The translations under genes and the position numbers were made by a program. The notes below the pieces were generated by a model. It was given only the letters and a program-made list of their open reading frames with translations, was not told where the DNA came from and did not search any database. Positions 40,030 through 51,900 of a DNA stretch of 64,000 nucleotides are shown here, in pieces. Position 1 is the stretch's first letter, and every line of letters starts with the position of its first letter. Source of the stretch: Gymnorhina tibicen (taxonomy: Eukaryota; Chordata; Aves; Passeriformes; Artamidae); assembly GCA_013399875.1 (NCBI GenBank), contig VXAZ01003271.1:149129-213128 (forward strand), given 5' to 3'.

Positions 40030-40510
40030 GCTGTGTCACAACGCTGTCTGTCCAGCTGGGCCCAGCCCGGACATCTGCCCGCCCGGGATGGGGATGGAGG
40101 CTGGCTCGCGGGGCGCGGGGAGAGCTGGTGGGGTCCAGCAAGGTTCCACCCGGCCCACCGGTGACGGGGGCGCGCCAGGGAGGAATCGAGGGGACGGAGA
40201 GACCCTCTCGTGGAACAGCAGGGACTTTACTGAACCTGGATGTCATGAGTGGGGCCGTTGGTCAGAGTCTTTTACTCCGTACAGAGTGGGAGGGGGAAAC
40301 ATGAAACAACCAGTAATGCAGGGATGTGGGTTTGAATCTCGGTGGGTAAAGGATACAGACCAGTGGAGGGTAGCGTGGGAGGGGACAAACAGCGTGGGCC
40401 AGCTGGGGTCGGGGGACCCGGGGAGCGAACCAAGCACAGGGGAGATAAAGCGGAGGAGAATGGGGAGATGGCAGTGGCCAATATGGTGTTGCTGGCCGTG
40501 GAAACTGCCA
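40030..40510. other. isolated intronic GC-rich, CpG-dense island
   Basis: About 480 bp with many CpGs (for example cgcggggcgcggggag near 40109 and ccggtgacgggggcgcgcc near 40159) inside an AT-rich, CpG-poor 49-kb intron. It is the only such island apart from the promoter. A 173-codon plus-strand ORF (39992-40513) runs through it, but its composition (Gly/Arg/Pro/Trp) looks like GC-driven read-through rather than a protein. Inside, ggtttgaatctcggtggg (about 40328) resembles a tRNA T-arm/B-box, though no convincing tRNA or A-box spacing accompanies it. It may be an alternative or orphan promoter, a tRNA-derived or retroviral insertion, or a CpG-rich enhancer. I cannot decide from sequence. Confidence 0.6.
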
Positions 40511-43309
40511 TAACACACTGCAGCAGAGTTCTATGGGCCCAGTCTGCCCAGTGCTAGGAGGCTAATTAGTTTTTTTTGTATGTTTCAACTTGTGAGAATA
40601 AATTTAACATCTGGGATTCATTTTTACCAGCTCTGCCAGAGACAAGACACTGCCGGGACAGGGAGGGAATCCAAAGGGATAAAATCAACAATGAAAAGTC
40701 TCCCTAAAACTAGTCAATATCTGGCCTCTTTTCTAATGCAGGACATTGGTTTACATGATTAAAGTAATAGTTTCCTTGATAGTTATTCTGTAATCAGCTA
40801 ACACATAGCCACAAAATCTGCTGAAGAGGATCTTCTGAGTTACTTAAGAGGTGCTGCTGATGACGCTGCAGTGACCTTGCTGCGTAATGTGGGCTGATGG
40901 TGGCATGAGTTCCTTTCCTTTCACAACCAGTAATCTCTCTTCCCTTTCAAACTTACGCTTCTGACTTGTGTCTCAGCTTGGGATCACTGACCCTCAGAGT
41001 GTAGTCGTGGGTCCATTCACCGTAGTCCAGTTCCCACTGATGGGAATTCACTCAACAAGATTTACAGTGAACTCCCTCAATTTACTGTGTAGCATAGCTT
41101 AGGAAAGAATCAGAGCATAAACAAGGTCATTATTGCACAATAACTGCTTAAGTGTGTTTGGTCAGGATTTGAACTGGTGGCCAGCTGTAGCCAGGGAATG
41201 AATTTCCTTCTCCAGCTGTAGTGCTACACACAGTGACTCCTCATGCTGTTCTTGAACTCCTTTTTCTTTCATGTCACTGCTGGAAGCTTGGTAATGGGGC
41301 ATATGAGCAATTGATTTGTTTTAACTCCCTCTGTTACTCATTACTGCATGTATTGTATCAGAATGCAAGTCGGCCCAACTTGCCTAAGTCAGAATAAAAA
41401 AAGGCACTTCCAGTTGCATTCTGTGTGTTGCAGATTAAAACAGAATAGTGTCTTTACCTCAGACAGAGCACAGGTGCTTCTGATCGTGATGATGACAAAG
41501 GATTTATTGGTGAAGAACAGGGATGGGCAAACATGGCTAGTCAATGCCAGGGAATTAGAGAGCTTTAATTGAACTGCCCACAGGCAGTCATTGTCTGGGG
41601 AGGAAAGCTGTTTCTTTCTAGTTCAAGAAGAAAAAGGCAGTCTGTTTCTTGAACCTTCGTGATTTGGTACTCCCCATAGGTGCAAGCAGGTGGGTTTTGG
41701 TGCATTGGACTACCATGAAAGGTTTTGAAACTATTTTTCCTCCTGGCTATTGACTGAATCCATTATTAAAAACAAGAAAAAATCATTTTGAGGGAGCTTT
41801 TTCTGTCAAGCTATATTGTTCTGTCTGGAGTCATCACTGGGTCTTAGTCTGTCTCTTAAATCACGCTCTCAAACTTTGTAAGTTTGAGAACATTCCGCTT
41901 GTGAGGCTCAGTAGTTTCTCAGAAGATCAGAAAAAGACCTTTTTTTCAAAAGGCCTTCCTGACAAAACATCCTACTGCCTGCAGTGCCATGCAATGGTAT
42001 GGAAACCATGGGCTTGTCTGTTCACTGCAGCTTGCAACACCCTCACTGGGTTTTCTTCTGGGAACCAGCAGCAGAACTTCACATGAGCTCAAGGGCTTTG
42101 TGTAGCAGCCTTTTCTGCTCCCCAGTCCTCTCTGTGGGCTTGACCATTCACATCCCTTCCAATCTCTGAATTTTCAAAGATGCTTTGGTGTCTCAATGAG
42201 GAAAGGGCTAAGTTCTACTAAGGCTGCCAAATCATTAAGCAACATTCAGTCTTAGAAGGAGCAAGGTAAGCATGAAGGAAGGAAAGAAGACTTTAAGGTT
42301 ATTTCTTGCACCAGCATGGCTTAAATACTGCCTTTTCAGAAAGTTAGAAAGTTTCTGGCTTATCTCCAGCTTGACTCACTGTTTACTACCCCACAGCAAT
42401 TCAGTCTGGAATCCCACGTAGAGAACTGACCCCAGAAGTGTTTGGGAAATACATCAGAGATATAAGGATGCTCGGAATATCTGCTTGAACAGAACAGCAG
42501 AGCCTCTGTCATGAATTCTGTTCCACCAGAGTCCAGATCTCCACCATTAGATACCTGTCACAAGGTGACCTGCCTGATACCTTAAATCACCCTGATGCCT
42601 ACAACTCTTCTGTGAAGGCTTTCACAACTCCATCACATCAGTCTATGAGGTTATCAGCCCTCCGAATCAGTCCTGATCTTTCCAAAATACATGAGATTTG
42701 GCTCAGCAGATGGTTTTAGGTGGTTCTTGGACGGCAGACTCAGGGAGGTAGAATTACACTACAGCAGTCTTCAAAGTGAGTTGAGGAGAAGCACAAACTT
42801 TGTTTCTTGATTCCTGCCTACAGCCTGTGAAAACAAAATGTCACAGCAATACCACTGGCTTCCCCAACCTTTTCACTTGGTTAGTCATGTCCAGATGTGC
42901 AACTGAGACATCCAGTGCAGGTGGAAGGGCTGGCAGAAGGATAATCACATGGCTGGTGGAAGGATAATTACACCATGAGGAGGCAGTCAAAAGAGTACTC
43001 ACCTCAGCAGTGGAATGAAAATACTGTGGGGTGTTTTTCAACAGGATCTTTGAACCTAATAAAGTCTTCTGTGTGCTTCTCCAAATGTTGTAAAATGATG
43101 TTCTTCTTTGATGGTAAATTACAAAATGTGCCATTTATTAAATGGATGTGTTTTTGAAATTCCAGATGTTGGTAGAAGGATGCTGTGGTCTAAGTGGATA
43201 GGTCTGAACTTGGATACAGATCTAATAGAAATTAATCCAAATGTACTTCTCATGTGCATTTCACTATTCTGCTTGCAGATTCTGTTTCTGTTTGGGCTTT
43301 CCTATTCTA

Positions 43310-43333
43310 AGCCCCCTTGGAAGCCCCCTTGGA
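43310..43333. repeat. 12-bp tandem duplication
   Basis: The unit aagcccccttgg occurs twice head to tail (aagcccccttggaagcccccttgg). Short slippage-type duplication. Confidence 0.85.
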
Positions 43334-44689
43334 AGCAGGGGACTGATGAAACCCTTATTCTTTCACTCTGTGCAGAGATGCCTGGTGTTAATTATCCAGG
43401 AAAAGATTGTGTTTAATTTGCCGCATAGCGATTGTTAAAACTTTTCTGGGAATATGATACTGTGTTTGAAAAGTAGTAAATGTTGCAAAATAAGAATGAA
43501 AAGGATTACCTCAGACTTTGTTACAGTTTGGGAGGAGATGAATAGATTGCTGTTCTTGGAGGGCCAGAAGTGGCCTGGATCAGTGCATCTGTGGAAGTAC
43601 AAGCAGGCAAATTTTAATACACAGACAATTGTCTCCATTATAGACTGGCTTTCTGATGTGCTTCTGATTCCTCTGTATATTGTGCATGTTTAATAGATCC
43701 TGGACTCTGTCAGACATTAAAAAAAAGACTGAATTGGTGTCCAGTCACAGAGATCCATAGGAAGCATACTTTTATAGTGAACTGTGCCTTGGCTACCACA
43801 CAGAGAGTTTGCTGGGTACCTCAAGAGGTGAAGCATGGCCTGTAGCATTGTGTAGCTTTGGCTGTAACATGGATTTTTTTGTTTCTGAGACTCCCAGGCA
43901 GATCTGTAAACCCACATATGCATCCCATTGTGGCAAATGAGTGTACATGGTATTGTTTGTTGGATTGTTTTTCAAGCCATATCTCTATAGGGAGCCCAAA
44001 CAATAAAATAAACTTTTCTCATGTGAGGTATTACTCATTTTTACTGTTATTGTTATAAAGAATACTAATTCACATGGCAGTAGTGCTGTGTGTCTGAGTC
44101 ACAGACATCGTGGTAGGTTCTGCATAAATATCACCAAAAATTGCACTGAGACTGTGAGGGTAGAATAAAAGGCAGCAGGATTTTGTGCAAGCTGGAAAAG
44201 GATGTTTTTCTTCGGAAGATGTTATATTAGATACACGTTTTCCTGCTCTAACTTTTCCTCTCAGTGAAAGGAATTAAGTTTTCTGTTTGATTCTGAAAGT
44301 TTGTTGAGCCTTTCAGTTCAGAAACCCAGCTTGCAAATCCTGGCAATTCTGTGAGCGTCCCTAAAGTGGGCAGATGGTGCGTGTCACCAAGGAGGCAGTG
44401 TTTGCTACTGGGTATTAGTGTCACTAATATTAGTGTTAGAATCTTTTGTTTGTTGGCCGTTAGTCCTACAGATAATTTGGAGTTGTGGCTCTCACTCTGT
44501 TGTCCAAAAAATCCATGTGGATTCCTTATGTGTGAGGAATCTATATCAGTGGACCAGCAATATTGGCTGATACGCTCTGGTGTCTGTCTCTTTTTCATAT
44601 ACGGGCACACATGCCAGCAGGAGTATGATATTTCTAAAAGATCTATGGCAGTAGAGGAAAATAATTTCTCTGCAGTTTGAAAAGGGCTA

Positions 44690-44690
44690 G

Positions 44691-44721
<31 letters not shown>
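44690..44721. repeat. (TA)n followed by T run
   Basis: A TA dinucleotide run (44690-44704) passes directly into about 17 T residues. Low-complexity tract likely to vary in length. Confidence 0.9.
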
Positions 44722-46098
44722 AACAAATGTTCCATCTGAAGGGCTGCAAATTCAGTTCAACTGATTTACTTGTGTTTATGCGTTACCAGTAGAACGAGAC
44801 AAAGGTCAGAAGGTTTGCTGCAATCCTTGTTGCAAGGATTAATTGTGCTAAAGAGTTCTTTTCTCATTTCTAGTGTAGCTGTAGTGCACAGGTGCTCAAA
44901 TCTTCTGTAAGTGTAGGGTTCCAACTGAGATGCCTGTTGTACTTCTAGTGTTTTATGTGCTTGATTTTAATCCATGTGTGTGTAACTGTGTCTTTTGCTT
45001 GTCCCTCGTTTGCTTGCTTTCTCCAGTACATATTGCTGTGGCTCAGAGCTGAACATGGTTTCAAATGCTGCAGCTAGAGCTAATCTTTCACTTCTGCAGC
45101 TGTGTTACAGTGTTCCCAAATTAGCAGGATTATTGTTTAAGGACATCAGACAATCAAATCCCAACAGCTTCCTTGGAGCCTCAGAAGGTAATGACTGAGA
45201 CTTGAACTATGGAAAAAGCCAGCAGAAAAAACTGTCTGAGAACTACGGAGACCAAAGATAAAAGCATCTTATCTTTATATATTTTCTAGTGCTTCTCAGT
45301 GAAAGGTAATCAAAGACTGTGCCAAATTAATGGGATCACATTATGTGAGGAAGCCAAACACAGGGTTTTGGACAGTTTTGGCACTAACTGCATGGGGAAG
45401 TCTAGAGCCAGAGGGGGCGGGATCTGAGCAGTGTCTGGGCAGGCACAGCGGGAGGGTGGCTGTTGTCCCCTCAGCAGCACTGTCCAGACCTGCTGAAACT
45501 GCAAAAAAGATACGTGTGAGTCTTGATGTTTTGAAGAAAATCAGGCAGAATCCCGAGATCTCCTACCATTTTTGACTGTGGAAGGGAAGGAGAAAGTGTA
45601 TCCTGAGCTAGGATTAGGTGGTGTAGCTATTGGGAAACAGCCAGCAGCACTGCGGAAAGAAGCCTCCTCAAAGTGATTTTTAACTGCCAGTTGCACTAAA
45701 TCACCTCTGTGATTCTGGCTGTGCTCTGGCAGAATCTGTCTCAAAAATCTTCTCATACAAAATCCGGGTTCAGGATCTGTAAGTGCTGCTATGTTTTGAG
45801 TACTGAGCATAGAGTATGGACAAGCATATTTTAAAGTGACAGTAGAAGGGATGGGAACAATGCATGTGTTTTCATCTGAGCCTAGAGGGGATTATTCATT
45901 GCCTTTGGAATCCACATGTAGTTTGTTGTGTGATGTAGGCTGTCAGGTCCATTCCTGCTCTAAATAAATCAGTGGGGTTGAGAGCCAGGGATGTATTTGT
46001 TTATTTTCTGGTTTTCATTGTCAGAGAGGAGAAAAAAAAAAGGCTGACAAAGAAACACATCAGCTTGAGAAAATCTTGCCTGAATTGTTTTGGAGAGG

Positions 46099-46126
46099 AA
46101 CACACACACACACACACACACACACA
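46099..46126. repeat. (AC)n microsatellite
   Basis: About 13-14 uninterrupted CA dinucleotides, the longest perfect dinucleotide repeat in the window and a likely polymorphic marker. Confidence 0.95.
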
Positions 46127-46676
46127 TATGCACATAAAAAAAGCTTTTGTTTCCCTTGTGAAAAAACATTGTTTGTCAATGATAATATTTCCATTACTGA
46201 TGCTTCAGTGGAATTTTCATGATCTGGCATCATCCTGTGGGAAAAAACCTCATTTGAGAATGTGTCTTTCGAAAAGTCACAGTCTCATGTCTCAGTTGAA
46301 AAGGTTTCTGCAGTAAAATTCTGGTATTTACCTGTGCAGCTCTGGCCAATAGTGAGAGCAGAATGACTTGCTTGTTGTATGTACTGTATTTTTAAGTTCA
46401 TCTTTGAGAGAGGTTAACTGTGAAATGTTGATGATTTAGTCCAGAATTCCTTCATAAATTTGTTTGTAAACAGTTCTCTGAACAAACAAAAGCTTGTTAG
46501 AGGTTTATGAGTCAAATACACCTCTTTTAAAGAACTCTTAAGTCCACTGGGGTTCTGTCAGGACTGCTTATGAACTAATATTTGGTATCTTCTATTTCTT
46601 TCCACTGTCACCAAGTTTTTGAATTTTTAGTATTCCCAGATTAGTAAGAATCATGCTGAGTAGTAGCTGAAGATAC

Positions 46677-46818
46677 TTGGTATACTTTGGGTTTAAGTAA
46701 ACCTTTTCAGTAGAACATTTTATTGTACAGAACAGTGAGTACGTCTTTAGGAACATCTAATTTGCAGACAGCATCTCTCTTATCTGTACAAAAAGTATTT
46801 TCTTATTCTTTTGCAGGT
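46677..46818. repeat. duplicated block, copy A
   Basis: This 142-bp block is repeated in direct orientation at 48777-48926. By hand alignment there are roughly 14 substitutions and one 9-to-11-bp length difference. Both copies begin near ttggta and end at the same place after ttattcttttgcaggt. Flanks on both sides are unrelated. It could be a local segmental duplication or two copies of an unnamed interspersed repeat. This copy carries the acceptor-like tract but not the adjoining donor-like sequence. Confidence 0.85.
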
Positions 46819-48194
46819 TTTCTTACATATCACTGTTATCAGTGTCATGTAAAAAGTATTGAAAGTCCTAAGGAAACAAACAGCTGAATTCTTAGAAAAG
46901 CTGAACATCTGTGCCTTTTTTTTAAGCTTAAAGGGATGTTCATGGTTTCTGAATTCCTGGGAGGTACATCATGAGGATTTCAAAACATGCCAGTTTTAGA
47001 GACAAAACTTTAACATCCTTTGAGCAAAAGAAGCCAATGGAACTTTAACAGAAGGAAAATGAGTCCTTTTATTATTATAGCAAAATACTTTTCCTCACCT
47101 GCTTGGTTCCAAAGAATGTTTTACTGCAATTTTTTCACCAGATAAATAGCTCAATTCTTCTCTTATTTTGGCCTTTTTTTTGTGCTACAGGATACTGCAT
47201 TCAAACTTAAAAGTCTGACTGCTGCTTTTAAGACAAAATGAAATGCTTTTATTGCAAAAAGTGTTGTATTTCTGAAACAGCGAAAGCAATCTCTTTGCAG
47301 ACAAAGAATGATTTTGATGGAAGGTTTAATTCTCATCAGTTTGAAATAAAACCAGTAATTTTTTCAACAGTCAAGACCTGTTTTTTTACAGAAATGGTTT
47401 ACAAAGAAAAAACCCGCACATATCAAAACAGTGTGAAGTGGAAATCTTAAATTAAGAATTTTCAGACTGAAACCTAATCCTTTGATCCTTTGAACTCGTG
47501 GGTGAGTTGTACAACTAAGACATTTTCTTTTTGCAGACAGACAAAAGTGTATTCCTAAGGAATGGTTTGGACAATGGGCGCTTTTAAAAAGGAGTGGTTG
47601 CTGCTTGCATGAGGAGTTAAAACCTGTGGCAGAACAAGGTCAGCCCAAAAACCCAGCCTGCCCGATAGTTAGTCTGGGACAAGAAGGGTTAGTCTGAAGT
47701 GAGGGAGGTGTGCACATATTGTGGTGTGAAGTCCCTGAAGGGTACCTTGAGCTGATGTTACAGCTTCAAGGAGATAGAAACCTGGAGCATGAAAGGTACA
47801 ATAGGAACAAGCCCTTTGCACTGCAAAAAGAATGAAGAAGCACTCAACCAAGAGAGCCTCTTTTTCTACTGAAAAAGCTCCAGCAAAGACAGCATCTGAG
47901 AAGCAGATTGAGATTTCCTTGTTGGTGGAGGGTTTTAGTTTTCCAGACCCTTGGCTTTGTTGATATATGACTGACTCTGAGAAGGAAATAATGATCAGTA
48001 GCAGATTCCTGGCAAGAGGCATAAGAGCAGACTGGAAAGTAGGGATATCTCCTTGACATACAGCCTGCTTCTGAGCTGCAGGTGGTATTTTTCTATTCAA
48101 AAATGAGGGACTGATCTTTGCTACATAGTTTTAGCCAGCCATTTCTGGTACCTCTCTAAAACATTTCTGATATCCATTTTTTTGTGGCATCTAG

Positions 48195-48419
48195 CAGGAC
48201 TTGAGCAAAGCATTTGACACTGTGCCACTTGAAGTCCTTGTTCTACACTGGAGAGACATGTTTGGCCCAGAAGCCAGCTGTTTCCGGGGCTACACTCAGG
48301 GCACCGCAGGCAGCAGGGAAGGAGAGGATTCTGCCCGTCTGCTTCGCTCTGGTGAGACCCACCTGGAGCCTTGCGTCCAGCTCTGGGGTCCTCAGCGTAA
48401 GAGGGATGTGAACCTCCTG
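48195..48419 (+). mobile_element. internally deleted CR1 LINE fragment
   Basis: Two CR1 regions that are normally far apart are joined. The first (about 48195-48265) translates as DLSKAFDTVP and continues to HWRDM, the CR1 reverse-transcriptase block around the AFDTVP motif. The second (about 48285-48419) is the 3' region with ggattctgcccgtctgcttc, gagacccacctggagcc and tccagctctggggtcctcag, matching the start of the other CR1 copy at 59760. The rest of the reverse transcriptase between them is missing, and the 3' terminal repeat is absent. Plus orientation, dead copy, in intron 2. Confidence 0.85.
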
Positions 48420-48776
48420 TCTTGGGTGAAGAAATGTTTTGTTACCTGCCAGCATGTTTTGAAGCTCCCTACCTTTTTTGCTAGGGCAAACAGGCAGGAG
48501 CTCTCCAGATTGTCTGTGCCACTTGCTGTTTCCCCATGTTATCTGTTTTCCAGCCTTTTTAGGTGCTTATTACACACAGCCTTGCTCTGGAAAGTGTTGG
48601 ACTTGTTGATTTCCCACCAGCTTCAGAAGCAGTTTAAAGTATTCATCACCTCAGACACCCTTGAGATTTCATCAGATCACACACCCAGCAGAAGGGTCCT
48701 GGAAATTACCAAAGTTTTTATGCTAGTCTTAGTCTAAGTAGTCTACTGAGTTGCTGTTTTTGTACCACATTTGATT

Positions 48777-48926
48777 TGGTACATTTTGGGTTTAAGTAAA
48801 CTTTTTCAGTAAAACATTTCATTGTACAGAACCATGAGCATGTCTTCAGGAACGTGTCATTTGCAGACAATTTGCAGACAATCTCTCTTATCTGTACGAA
48901 AAGTATTTTCTTATTCTTTTGCAGGT
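48777..48926. repeat. duplicated block, copy B
   Basis: Direct-orientation partner of 46677-46818. It has an internal 11-bp tandem duplication (the unit aatttgcagac) that copy A lacks. It ends exactly where a polypyrimidine tract plus CAG meets GTAAGT (48924/48925), described separately as a recursive-splice-like site. It begins about 360 bp downstream of the deleted CR1 copy. Confidence 0.85.
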
Positions 48927-48930
48927 AAGT
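48907..48930 (+). promoter_or_regulatory. juxtaposed 3'/5' splice-site motif (recursive-splice-like)
   Basis: A pyrimidine-rich tract (ttcttattcttttg) and CAG are followed immediately by GTAAGT: a strong acceptor whose first downstream bases form a perfect donor. Such zero-length-exon sites are known as recursive splice sites in long introns. It lies on the coding strand, about 40.5 kb into the 49-kb intron 2 and 8.6 kb before exon 3. Whether it is used is unknown; chance occurrence is possible. Confidence 0.45.
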
Positions 48931-51900
48931 ACTTTTACTGAATATGTCCTTCCAAGTTTTGAGCAGAAACTTGATTGTTAGTAGGTTGAGGAGTATTTTT
49001 TTGTCTTGCAGGCTTTTGCTTTTACTGGAGTGGGCTTTTTGCACAACTTGTATTTCAGAGTATAGGTCATCTCTCTGCAGCTCTGAGGGAGAAGTTAATT
49101 TCCTGCCTGTGAGCTGTAGTGTCTTGTGTGCGCAGGTAAATTTGATGATATATCAGTGTGTGCACTGTACCTCTCATATTAGTGGAAATGGGTTTCAGTC
49201 AGAATTCAAGCTTCAAGGAGGGATTTACATCACATTCAGAGCTAACTCAAATGCTTTGTGCTTTTAAACTGACCCAAATCCAGTGCTGGATCAGATCAGC
49301 CTCCAGCTTAGGTACACATGGGAGGGAGCTGGGACTCGTACTACATTTGTAAAAACATGCGTGGTGGTGTGCCAGATGCAGTTATGAAAGCGCATCGTTC
49401 TCCCTTCTCAGGCTGACAGAAATAACCAGGAAAGTCGGGGGAGTGGCATGGGCTTTGCCCCAGGCCACAAGGAGCTTAGCACTTCTGTGGTGATTGCCAG
49501 TTACCATCATGCTGGTTCCTGGAGTGGCACGTGCTGAGCGTGGGCTGTGTACTAGAGACTGCACTTTGTCCTGCGAGTTCTGGACTCAGTTTGAATCTTG
49601 TTTTTATAGTTTCATTTAATTTCTTCTCCCCTCTCTTTCCAGTAAGAACATCCCAGTTCTTTCTTCTTTTCTAAACAGAGGCTGGTTTGTGGTGCAGAAT
49701 AACCTTTTTGGTGTAGTGTGTCACTCGCCACAGCTGCCCTCAACCAGGACTGAATTTTCCTGTTTTGTAAGGTATTTGGTTTTGATAAGCTCCCTCCCCC
49801 TTCATTCCTCCCCAGGGATAGCACAACAAGCTGCAGCTTGAGCGTGGCTCTCAGGCTGTCACAAGGCTGTGCAGAGCAAATGAAGCAGCTGCTTGCACAA
49901 ACCACCCTGGAAACAAGGACAGTGTGTTTCAAGCTGCAGTTGTTGAGCAGAATCCACGACTCCTCGTGTATTCACGAGAAGATTCTCCCATGTCACAGTG
50001 CTGCTCATTTGGTACCAGAAAATCACCTTTTGTAAAGGCACTGGAAATACAGGTGGTAAGTAAAGAAGAGGCTGAGGGCATCAGGATGAGCTGCCTTTAA
50101 GGTCACCTTGAAATGACACTGATGATAAGTGATGGCATGACCCTTCCATGGCATGCTGAAATTCATTCCTGAGTCCTGTCTGTGCTGTGCAACTTCATGA
50201 GTTTGGAGAAAAGAGAGGCAGAAGCCTCCTGTCCCAGCACACCTATGATGACAAATGCAGACCTAAAATACGCTGTCTGCTCCTTACACCACTTCTTGGT
50301 TTTGGGCTGAACAGAGTGAAGAGAGGAGAAGAGCATCAGCAGGTGGGTCAGTCTGTTTTGCTCTTCCACACAGACTTCTGTTTCATCAAGCAAAATAATT
50401 TCTATGGAGAGGAGGAAGTTTGGCTGTGACCTTCCCCTGCTCTGCTGCTGAGAGGAGTAAAGTTCCTGACAGACTTTCATCCACTGGAAAATGGGATAAT
50501 TGTGCTTTCTTCCATCTATCTGCACACGTTGTGGCAGCTGTCATCATTTGTATCTCTGCTTTCTGGCTCTTGACTGGGGTTCCTGTAGGTCACAGTAATA
50601 CAAACAATACGTGTCAATAGAAACAAAGCCACTTGTCATTTGATCAAATGTTTGCATTTAGTTATTCTCTAATAAAGTTTGAACTCTGCAGTATTAACAT
50701 TGTCATGCTCGCTAGCTTGAAATTAGTTTTAGAATGTAAGTGAGCAGGAAGCCAAAACAGCTGTGGTGCTTTCTGTCTCTGTGATTAGAGATCATGTTTG
50801 CTTTGTGGATCCTCTTGCCTGTCTTTTCATTCTTCATAGACAGCACTGTTTAGGCACGGAACCTCTTAACAATCTGGTGTTAAATCTTGACTCTTCAGCG
50901 TTAGATAGGCTTTAAATCATCAAACATAACCTGCTTTGCAAACTGTAAAAATGTACTGGCTTTGAAATCAAAGCTTCAGAACTTCTCATTGAAAGTGTTA
51001 GGGGGGATTTCAAATGCTGAGAAGTACAAACTATTTTTACATTGTTAATTTGCATTTTCATGAAAGGCACTTCTAATATTAATAAATAAAATGCCCTCCA
51101 GTTTGTCCAATATAAGCCCCCTGGAAACAGTGCTCTCTGAACAAGTTCAATTAGAAAAATGTGAGTGAGATATTCCAAGAGTATTTTCTGGAAAGAAAAC
51201 AGCTGTTGCTCTTTCTTACTCTCCCAAACTGTCTTTGGAGGAATTGGGCAAACTCTTTGTTTTGTCTCAGAACAGTAACACTTGCCTGAGTTGTTTTTTG
51301 ATCCCAAATGAAGTAAAAACTTGTTAGTCTCACCCTCTTGTGACTACAATCAAAGTAAACAAACCTCTTGCTCTTGGAAAAGCAGCGGCGTTTTTTATTA
51401 CTTTTTTCCCCACTAGTTGCCATGAAAGCTTCCAACATAAAAACGGGAGAAGGGGAAAGGGTAAAGCATAAATATGAGGAATAGTAAAAAACTCATTAAA
51501 AATATGTTATTGTTCACCAAAGAACGTCCTTCAAGCTGGATAGCAAAGCTGATTGATTTTCGAATTTATATTTAGCTTGCTATTATATTCACCCTGAGGT
51601 AGACCTTGAGACCTTATTACTTTTTATAGTCCTTGCTTGATGCAGTGCCAGTGTGACCTAGCTGACTTTTGCAGGAGGAAACTCATCTGGGTATATTTAA
51701 TTCTCAAGGTAACATGTGATGTAACTTGCTGTGTGGCTCAGAGCACTGGCTGGGCACCATGCCCCCAGCTTGTCCTGATGGGGTGTCACCTCACTGCCTG
51801 TGGACAGACAGGGCAGCCCAAAGAACTGTGTCCTTGTCTCCCTCAAAGACCTAGGGGACCCACCAGCAGCAGAGCAACAAGGAAATACTGACAGAAGGAG

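Noticed and set aside
40242..40350. A tRNA gene in the intronic island.
   Set aside because: The B-box-like word is good, but I could not form acceptor, D and anticodon stems, and the A-to-B spacing is too long.
39992..40513. 173-codon ORF in the intronic CpG island as a gene.
   Set aside because: No recognisable domain, odd composition, no splice or Kozak support, and overlapping open frames on the other strand. Kept only as a comment on the island.
47669..48100. 143-codon minus-strand ORF.
   Set aside because: No domain, no neighbouring gene signals, and composition like intron. Consistent with a chance ORF.
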